Source of the DNA: Phycisphaerae bacterium
GTDB lineage: Bacteria; Planctomycetota; Phycisphaerae; UBA1845
Length of the DNA stretch: 12,328 bases
Reading direction: 5' to 3'
Assembly: GCA_021604825.1 (NCBI GenBank)
Contig: BQJS01000146.1
Span: forward strand, 1 to 12,328
Shown here piece by piece: positions 7,163-12,328 of the stretch. The notes under the pieces were generated by a model, which saw nothing but the letters and a program-made list of their open reading frames with translations, made no database searches and was not told the DNA's origin. Numbering within the stretch: the first letter of the stretch is position 1; each line of letters starts with the position of its first letter. The position numbers were made by a program, and so were the translations under genes.

Positions 7163-8227
7163 CTAGTGGCTGGTCGGTTCGACTGTTTCTCGTGGTTCGC
7201 CAGATATGGTCGATCTTTTTGACTGGTCACTCAGCATATCAACTGCCGCCGAGATGATCCCTTTGACCGCGGCGGCTAACGAGCCTGAGAAGATCACGCC
7301 AGCCGCCTGCCGATGTCCGCCCCCGCCGAATTGTTGAGCCAGACCTGCTACTTCGGTGCTGCTCTCACCGCGCAGATTGATACGGACCCGGCCCGGTTCG
7401 ACTTCGGTGAAGAGTGCTGCAATCGCCACGCCCGCCATCGAGCGCGGCACGTTAACTTGATCGTCAATATCCGAAGGTGAGCATCCGGACTTGACGAGAT
7501 CGTCGTGGCTGATCGTGCTGTAAGCGATGGCACCATCTGAAAGCGTATGCGTATTCTGGTAAATGAGCTTCAAGAGTTCAAATTGCGGTTGGCCCACGGA
7601 GCGATCAACGCGCTCGGCGATTTCCGACGGCGACACTCCGAGTTGCGTCAGCTCAGCCGCGACGTGAAGTGCATTGGCAGTTGTGTTCGGCAACGAAAAC
7701 CCGCCGGTGTCCGTATAGATGCCGGCATACAAAAGCGCCGCCACCACCGGGTCTATGTCGAATTGAAGTGCGCACAAGATTTCATACATCAACTCGCAGG
7801 TGCTGGACGCGTCCTCGACGATCCAATCGATATGACCAAAACACGTGTTGGTGAAATGGTGGTCGATGTTGAGGATTCGATGATTGTCGTCCCAGTCGGC
7901 TGAGTATGACTTCGGAATGTCGGCTCGCGACGGCTGAGACGTATCGACAGCCGCGATTCGTTCGGTGGCATCTAAATCTGCTTCGGCCGCGCGGCGCACC
8001 TTGGCAATATCGAACATGAATCGCAGACGCGCTGGAATCGAGCGCTCGGTTACCCAGATGGATGCACCCCGCTTGGTACTCGCAGACCAAGCCCGAGCCA
8101 ATGCCAATGCAGCGCCTAGGCAGTCGGCGTCGGGCGAAACGTGCCCAACGCAAACCAGCGATTGGGCACCGCTCAGTGCATCCAACAATGCCGTCGGCGG
8201 ATGGTGCCGGTATGTTCGTGCGCTCAT
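7163..8227 (-). CDS. nrnA: DHH-family phosphoesterase (NrnA-like nanoRNase / pAp phosphatase)
   Basis: A 354-residue cytoplasmic enzyme expected to degrade 2-5 nt RNAs and possibly dephosphorylate pAp. The DHH domain shows all motifs: GHVSPDADCLGA (H29, D33, D35), AAVDTS (D95), NIDHH (D122-H123-H124) and YTDTGGF (D173). The DHHA1 domain ends with FGGGGHRQAAG (H305), the substrate-binding loop. These residues bind two metal ions. A TTG at 8239 would add four residues; the ATG at 8227 was preferred since it has GGA four bases upstream and loses no conserved residue. It follows infC by 117 bases. pAp is also the by-product of sulfotransferases, and a sulfotransferase gene lies next downstream, which makes a pAp role worth considering. 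Confidence 0.92.
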   Translation of the reverse strand: MSARTYRHHPPTALLDALSGAQSLVCVGHVSPDADCLGAALALARAWSASTKRGASIWVTERSIPARLRFMFDIAKVRRAAEADLDATERIAAVDTSQPSRADIPKSYSADWDDNHRILNIDHHFTNTCFGHIDWIVEDASSTCELMYEILCALQFDIDPVVAALLYAGIYTDTGGFSLPNTTANALHVAAELTQLGVSPSEIAERVDRSVGQPQFELLKLIYQNTHTLSDGAIAYSTISHDDLVKSGCSPSDIDDQVNVPRSMAGVAIAALFTEVEPGRVRINLRGESSTEVAGLAQQFGGGGHRQAAGVIFSGSLAAAVKGIISAAVDMLSDQSKRSTISGEPRETVEPTSH

Positions 8228-8249
8228 GAGTCCAGCCAAACCGTCAAAG

Positions 8250-8271
8250 GACCTGCGATTCGTGGCAGGTC
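8250..8271 (-). terminator. Hairpin between infC and nrnA
   Basis: GACCTGC and GCAGGTC form a perfect seven-pair stem with an eight-base loop. On the minus strand it is followed by CTTTG, a weak T run. It could terminate or attenuate transcription between infC and nrnA. Confidence 0.4.
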
Positions 8272-8344
8272 ACACAGAAACGCGTGGCGTCTTCCGCATG
8301 CAATATTGCCAAGAACTTCAAAATCGGATCAAGCCGTGCCCAGG

Positions 8345-9106
8345 CTAGCTCCGCTCTTCATTTGTGACCATGTCATTCTTGACGGGATCACTGGACGGGG
8401 TGTCCACTTTTTCAGATGACTCTGAAGGCCCTTTAGAATCAGCGGGAGGGGCGGATTCATCTGCAACTGCGCTGCCAGTGTTAGCACTGTCTGCATTGGC
8501 ACTGTCTGCATTTGCGCGTTCCGCATCGGCGTTGTCCCTTGCGACTCTTTGCTTGGCCTTCTTGGTGCTTTCGCTCTTCTTCTTGGGCTTGATCTGAATC
8601 ATCTTCTTCGTGGGAGCGATCACCATGGTCATGCGGCGTCCTTCGCTCTTAGGCATGCGCTCAACTTTGACCGACTCACCAAAGTGTTCAATGATTTCCA
8701 TGAACAGATCGCGGGCCATGTTGGAATGCTGCCGTTCGCGACCTCGAAAGAGCATGGTGAATTGCACCTTGTGCCCTTGGGTCATGAATTTTTCGGCGCG
8801 GGCGATCTTGATGTTGCGATCGTTGTCGTCGGTCTTGGGACGCAGCCTCACTTCTTTAAGCGTCGCCTCATGGGTGGCACTTTGCTTTTGGCGTTTCTTC
8901 AGCGTGTACTGATGCCGTCCATAGTCCATGATGCGGCACACCGGCGGACGCTCGTGCGGGGCGATCTCGACTAGATCGAGTCCCAGGTCGCGGGCTTCAC
9001 GCAATGCCACGTAAGTATCCACAACGCCACGCTGTGCGCTGTCTTGATCGATCAGCCGAATCTGCGGCATGCGGATCTCTTCGTTTAGTCTTGGTCTCTT
9101 GGCGAT
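8345..9106 (-). CDS. infC: Translation initiation factor IF-3 with ATC start
   Basis: IF3 binds the 30S subunit, keeps 50S off and rejects wrong start codons. From the ATC at 9106-9104 the protein has 253 residues and begins AKRPRLNEEIR, the conserved IF3 N-terminus. The N-domain has VRLID-like QIRLIDQD and PPVCRIMDYG; the C-domain runs from about 82 (LKEVRLRP) to 172 (MTMVIAPTKK). Residues 173-253 are an unusual Lys-, Ala-, Asp- and Ser-rich tail. An in-frame TAA lies eight codons upstream, and no ATG, GTG or TTG occurs before the ATG at 9070, which would cut off the conserved NEEIR. AAGGAAG lies four bases before the ATC. In other bacteria rare AUU/AUC/AUA starts let IF3 repress its own synthesis; the same is expected here. 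It follows thrS by 65 bases. Confidence 0.95.
   Translation of the reverse strand: MAKRPRLNEEIRMPQIRLIDQDSAQRGVVDTYVALREARDLGLDLVEIAPHERPPVCRIMDYGRHQYTLKKRQKQSATHEATLKEVRLRPKTDDNDRNIKIARAEKFMTQGHKVQFTMLFRGRERQHSNMARDLFMEIIEHFGESVKVERMPKSEGRRMTMVIAPTKKMIQIKPKKKSESTKKAKQRVARDNADAERANADSANADSANTGSAVADESAPPADSKGPSESSEKVDTPSSDPVKNDMVTNEERS
8484..8513 (-). repeat. 15-bp tandem duplication inside the infC tail
   Basis: The plus-strand unit GCACTGTCTGCATT(G/T) occurs at 8484-8498 and 8499-8513. It encodes repeated NADSA/ANADS residues in the disordered IF3 tail, in frame because its length is a multiple of three. A more diverged copy lies next to it near 8474. Confidence 0.85.
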
Positions 9107-9110
9107 GACA

Positions 9111-9117
9111 CTTCCTT
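9111..9117 (-). promoter_or_regulatory. Ribosome binding site that fixes the infC ATC start
   Basis: The minus strand reads AAGGAAG followed by TGTC and ATC; the AGGA core is six bases from the ATC. By contrast only a weak GAAGAG precedes the ATG at 9070. Confidence 0.75.
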
Positions 9118-9156
9118 TCGTATACCCATGTTAAACGTGATCATTTTCGAGTCAGG

Positions 9157-9177
9157 CAATAGTTGGGTTGGCTATTG
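9157..9177 (-). other. Inverted repeat spanning the thrS stop codon
   Basis: CAATAG and CTATTG form a perfect six-pair stem with a nine-base loop; the thrS TAG (9174-9172) is in the first arm. The stem is A/T-rich and without a T tract, so a processing or partial attenuation role before infC is only a guess. Confidence 0.35.
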
Positions 9178-11382
9178 GCTACGCTCGGGCGCGGTCAGCG
9201 ATTTGTGCCGACTTTTGCCTTTCGTTTGAATTTCAATGAAACACCATTCGACGAAACTGTCGAGCGGATAACTGCCCATCGTTGAGCCGTCGCGGTCGTT
9301 GATGTTAACGGTTTCTTCTGCGGCTTCGTTTTCACCCACAACGACGATGTACGGAATCTTCTGCGCTCGCAATCGATGCTTCTTCGGGCCAATCTTGTCG
9401 CTGCCCGAATCCAGAATGGCTCGGATGCCTTGCTTGGCCAATTGGTCGTATACCTTTTGGCCATACGCGATGCTCTTCTCGCTGATTGTTGCAACGGCCA
9501 CTTGAACCGGGGCGAGCCAAAGCGGAAACGCCCCGGCAAAGTGCTCGATCAAAATGCCGACGAAGCGTTCCATGCTACCGAATGGGGCCCGGTGAATCAT
9601 CACGGGGCGGTGGTCAGTGTTGTCGGTGCCGACGTAGCTGATGTCGAAGCGATTCGGCAGGTTGTAATCGACCTGCACCGTGCCCAACTGCCATTCGCGG
9701 CCGATGCAGTCTTTGACCACGAAGTCGATCTTCGGCCCGTAGAACGCGGCTTCACCTTGTTCTTCGGTGGCTTCGATGCCCATCTCTTTAATGACGTCGC
9801 GCAGGTCTTGCTCGGCGCGATCCCAAAGCTCGGGATCACCGGTGTACTTGTCGGAATCGGGATCGCGGGTTCCCATGCGGATCCGGTAGTCCTTGAATTC
9901 CAAGGTCGACAACACAAGCTGCGTGAGTTCGATCGTGTCGCGTAGTTCGTTCGGCAATTGCTCAGCCGTGCAGAAAATATGGGCGTCGTCCTGCGTGAAT
10001 CCGCGAACGCGAACCATGCCACCCAACTCGCCGGATTGTTCGTATCGATAAACCGTCCCGAACTCTGCCAACCGCACTGGTAAATCGCGATAGCTGTGTG
10101 GGGAGGCTTTGTAAATGTGAATGTGGTGCGGGCAGTTCATCGGCTTGAGCAGATAACCCTCTTCAAACTTGAGGGCCTCTTCAACGACTTCGAGCTGCTT
10201 TTCCGGATCGGCGTTGAGATCCAATTCGCCAAGATCATCAAAGACAGCTTGTACGGCGCTACCGAAGTTGCGCACCTTGCTGATTGCTTCGTCGCGCCGC
10301 GGTCCGGCGTGTTCTTCCTGGGCGCGGCGAATCAAGTTTCGCAGGCAAAGCAGCATCCGTCCGCGATCCGTTTCGTACAGCGCCGGAAATTGCGAATCCT
10401 CGTAGTAAGGATAGTGGCCACTCGTTCGGTACATGTCGAGTCGGCCAATATGGGGCGTAAAGACGGGTTGGTACCCGCGAATGATGAGCTCGGCTTTGAT
10501 GAAGTTTTCCAACATCATTCGCACAATGGCGCCGTTGGGCTCCCATAGCACGAGACCGCTGCCAGCATCGGGCGAAATGGTGAACAGATCCAATTCCTTG
10601 CCCAGCATGCGGTGGTCGCGTTTCTTCGCTTCTTCGAGTTGCTGCTCCCAGACGCGGAGGGACTTCTTCTTGAAAAACGCCGTGCCATACACGCGCTGCA
10701 ACTGCTGCTCGTTGACGTCACCGCGATAATACGAACCGCTGACCTGACGAACCTTGAACGCGCTGATTCGTTTGGTTGACGGGATATGAGGCCCACGACA
10801 TAGATCTTCAAAGTCCTTGCCGCGATTCTCGCCGGTCACATAGAAACTCAGCGTGTCGCCTTCCGCGCGCTCGGCATTGTCGACCTTAAAGCGATTGCCT
10901 TCCTGCTCAAGCTTGGCCATCGCTTCGGCGCGATCGAGGTCGTAACGGGTGAATTTGCGATCTTCGCTGACGATCCGCTGCATTTCTTCTTCGATTGCTT
11001 TGAAATCGTCGGGCGCGATTGGCTTCGGGCAATCGATGTCGTAGTAGAACCCGTCATCGAGCGGTGGCCCGTACGCAAGCTTGGTACCCGGGTACAGTTT
11101 GCAGATGGCCTCAGCCATCACATGGGCGGTGCTGTGACGTAGCAGCGAAAGACTGCGTGGATCTTCGTCGGTGGATGTCAAAAGTGAGAGTGTGCAATCG
11201 CCAGCAAGTGGGGCGTAAAGGTCAATGACCTGGGCCTCACCATTCGGATCCAAGATGGCAGCGATGGCCGACTTTGCCAAACCCGGTCCGATCGATTCAG
11301 CGACCGAGTACGCCGTCGAACCTTCCGGCATCTCAAGTTGCTTTCCATCGGGCAGGGTTACAATAATTGGCTTGCCACTCAC
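9172..11382 (-). CDS. thrS: Threonyl-tRNA synthetase
   Basis: A 736-residue class II synthetase that charges tRNA-Thr. Domains in order: TGS (1-65); editing domain with H83, H87 (HSTAH) and C195, H199 (CRGPH), which clears mischarged Ser; catalytic domain with motif 1 near 285-325, motif 2 in EFGTVYRYE...RGFTQDDAH, motif 3 in IHRAPFGSMERF, and zinc ligands C417, H468 and H597; anticodon domain from about 625. Residues 334-407 are an insertion absent from E. coli ThrRS, which runs nearly straight from SGHY...F to KPMNCP. From memory, planctomycete ThrRS carries inserts here. The E. coli form is 642 residues. The start is GTG at 11382 with AGGAG (11391-11395) eight bases upstream. A promoter near 11829-11856 implies a leader of about 440 nt. 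infC follows closely. Confidence 0.97.
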   Translation of the reverse strand: MSGKPIIVTLPDGKQLEMPEGSTAYSVAESIGPGLAKSAIAAILDPNGEAQVIDLYAPLAGDCTLSLLTSTDEDPRSLSLLRHSTAHVMAEAICKLYPGTKLAYGPPLDDGFYYDIDCPKPIAPDDFKAIEEEMQRIVSEDRKFTRYDLDRAEAMAKLEQEGNRFKVDNAERAEGDTLSFYVTGENRGKDFEDLCRGPHIPSTKRISAFKVRQVSGSYYRGDVNEQQLQRVYGTAFFKKKSLRVWEQQLEEAKKRDHRMLGKELDLFTISPDAGSGLVLWEPNGAIVRMMLENFIKAELIIRGYQPVFTPHIGRLDMYRTSGHYPYYEDSQFPALYETDRGRMLLCLRNLIRRAQEEHAGPRRDEAISKVRNFGSAVQAVFDDLGELDLNADPEKQLEVVEEALKFEEGYLLKPMNCPHHIHIYKASPHSYRDLPVRLAEFGTVYRYEQSGELGGMVRVRGFTQDDAHIFCTAEQLPNELRDTIELTQLVLSTLEFKDYRIRMGTRDPDSDKYTGDPELWDRAEQDLRDVIKEMGIEATEEQGEAAFYGPKIDFVVKDCIGREWQLGTVQVDYNLPNRFDISYVGTDNTDHRPVMIHRAPFGSMERFVGILIEHFAGAFPLWLAPVQVAVATISEKSIAYGQKVYDQLAKQGIRAILDSGSDKIGPKKHRLRAQKIPYIVVVGENEAAEETVNINDRDGSTMGSYPLDSFVEWCFIEIQTKGKSRHKSLTAPERSQ
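10162..10383 (-). other. ThrRS catalytic-domain insertion
   Basis: This DNA encodes residues 334-407 of ThrRS, between SGHYPYYEDSQFP and the zinc-ligand segment KPMNCPHH. It is mostly charged and helical in character (for example CLRNLIRRAQEEHAG and EKQLEVVEEALKF) and stays in frame with intact flanking motifs, so it is part of the protein and not a disruption. Confidence 0.8.
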
Positions 11383-11822
11383 GACTTTCGCTCCTGAAGT
11401 TTTCTTAATCTTTGGGTGCGAGATTCATCATCCCAATCAACACCCGTCAACATCGCTCGCATCGAATAGACGCTTCCCGCTATACATTGGTGCGCGATTG
11501 CTCGATCTTGACGAGAGAGTGGTTTGGGATTGGCAAAATGCGTGGAGTCAACACGCAGAGGTGTGTTTCGGCCTGACGAAGCATCGCGCCATGCACATCC
11601 ATGCCCACCGCCCAGATCAGATGATCGAATCGCGGAACCAAAGGCTAGCATGTGAATTGCGTCATTAGTCTCTTCGCCATCAAGCACTGCAGTAGGGCAA
11701 TCCCGCAAAGCAGAGGTATTGCCGTGTAAACGGTCACGGGCGATATCGACCCGTCCGATGTAATCCTCAAAATCCGGACAACCGATTCGCACGATCGTGC
11801 CATCGGAGCCCAGCAAACAGTA
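11383..11822 (-). promoter_or_regulatory. Long 5' leader of thrS
   Basis: About 440 nt lie between the predicted transcription start and the thrS GTG. Near the 5' end CCGAT (11782-11786) and ATCGG (11802-11806) enclose the palindrome GCACGATCGTGC (11789-11800). Further on, two stems compete for the same bases: GCGTG/CACGC (11540-11556) and AACAC/GTGTT (11550-11567). Neither a T-box GGGUGG motif nor a threonine-rich leader peptide is visible. A 153-codon frame from GTG at 11840 crosses the whole leader and overlaps thrS by four bases, but its start is inside the promoter, it has no recognisable family and no Shine-Dalgarno site, so I treat the region as non-coding with reserve. Confidence 0.4.
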
Positions 11823-11828
11823 CCTCAA

Positions 11829-11856
11829 AATATACCACACAGGGCAGTTGGGTCAA
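11829..11856 (-). promoter_or_regulatory. Likely thrS promoter
   Basis: The minus strand has TTGACC (11856-11851), a 16-base spacer and TATATT (11834-11829), preceded by TGG as an extended -10. Both hexamers have one mismatch to sigma-70 consensus. It is the best promoter match in the window and points at thrS. Confidence 0.55.
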
Positions 11857-12034
11857 AACGAATTGCGGCTGACGTCGCAGATTCACCCGATTTGAATCCC
11901 ATTTGGCACGGTCTTGGCGGCCAAACGCTGATCCACTGCCCACCGTTCTAATCGGCGGCTGAGGCGTCAACCCTGAGCCAGCATCGCCGATCAGCATGGG
12001 TTCGGAATCGCGCGAGCCCAATTCGATTCGCCCT
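11841..12034. other. Intergenic region upstream of the thrS promoter
   Basis: Together with the leader this makes about 650 bases without a convincing gene. A 98-codon minus frame from TTG at 12063 covers part of it, but it overlaps the miniprotein end and shows no family features. No tRNA-like cloverleaf was seen. Confidence 0.5.
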
Positions 12035-12220
12035 TCAAGCCGTCGCTGTCGTCCCGCCACCAAGCAGAAGGCCGAAAAGCGATAGCAGAAACGCCGATAT
12101 CGCCGACGCCAACTGGGTCAGGAACGATTGGCTGGTCAGGAATCCGTCAATATCCAGATTGGCGAGGACAGCCACACCATCCGGCGCAAAGTCTGAAATC
12201 ATGGGTAGAAAATTCATCAT
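12035..12220 (-). CDS. Small membrane protein of 61 residues
   Basis: A small hypothetical protein. Residues 1-35 are mildly acidic (SDFAPDG, NLDIDG); residues 36-54 (QLASAISAFLLSLFGLLLG) form one likely membrane helix; the end is GGGTTATA. The ATG at 12220 has GGAGG (12227-12231) six bases upstream, the best Shine-Dalgarno site in the window, which is the main reason to accept such a short gene; a second ATG follows at once. I do not recognise the family. Being at the window edge, its upstream neighbours are unknown. A TAGAAT lies further upstream as a possible -10 but without a good -35. Confidence 0.6.
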   Translation of the reverse strand: MMNFLPMISDFAPDGVAVLANLDIDGFLTSQSFLTQLASAISAFLLSLFGLLLGGGTTATA

Positions 12221-12328
12221 CGTCAGCCTCCAACTGGAACAAGATCTCTGAGGATTCTAATCACACCTGCGAACGAGCGATAGCCCACGAATCGGATCGG
12301 ATTTCAACATGAGGATATCACAGCCGCG

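Noticed and set aside
9376..9945. 189-codon plus-strand frame opposite thrS
   Set aside because: Fully antisense to conserved ThrRS motifs; a codon-bias shadow.
11400..11460. T-box element before thrS
   Set aside because: GGGTG/CACCC pairing exists at the end of the leader, but the conserved T-box GGGUGG core, specifier loop and terminator are not visible.

Overview
The window looks like a stretch of ordinary chromosome from a free-living bacterium, most likely a planctomycete. The clues are a threonyl-tRNA synthetase with an extra block of about 70 residues in its catalytic domain, an IF3 with a long disordered tail, a Cu-type lipoprotein and a short sulfotransferase of kinds I associate with that phylum, short loosely packed gene clusters, and weak or absent Shine-Dalgarno sites before several genes. 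This placement is inferred from family resemblance, not from a search. I see no insertion sequence, phage gene, CRISPR array, tRNA or rRNA. All genes but one lie on the minus strand, so reading order is from high to low coordinates.

From the right edge: a 61-residue membrane miniprotein (12220-12035); a stretch of about 650 bases without a convincing gene that holds a good promoter for thrS and a leader of about 440 nt; thrS (11382-9172), starting at GTG; and infC (9106-8345), whose only sensible start is the non-canonical codon ATC. The ribosomal protein genes rpmI and rplT that usually follow infC are absent; instead comes an NrnA-type DHH phosphoesterase (8227-7163). So the right half is a translation and RNA-turnover block.

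The middle holds a small sulfotransferase (7099-6509), then a tightly coupled pair: a HAD-family hydrolase with an altered motif I (6430-5684) and aat, the leucyl/phenylalanyl-tRNA-protein transferase of the N-degron pathway (5682-5098). A 435-base convergent gap with a three-copy 16-bp tandem repeat separates aat from msrA (4186-4662), the only plus-strand gene, which repairs oxidised methionine.

Divergent from msrA is a compact cluster: a phosphoribosylanthranilate-isomerase-like protein (4007-3339), a Nudix hydrolase (3320-2745) and a lipoprotein alpha/beta hydrolase of the PAF-acetylhydrolase/dienelactone-hydrolase type (2737-1673). After it come a zinc-ribbon protein with a long basic Gly/Ser/Arg-rich tail (1574-966) and a cupredoxin-like lipoprotein with a C-terminal carboxypeptidase-regulatory-like region (920-78).

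I do not see a clear undescribed multi-gene system. The points most worth a second look are the ATC start and repeat-bearing tail of IF3, the long thrS leader, the apparently leaderless promoters of the trpF-like and HAD genes, the zinc-ribbon/RG-tail protein and the variant motif I of the HAD protein.
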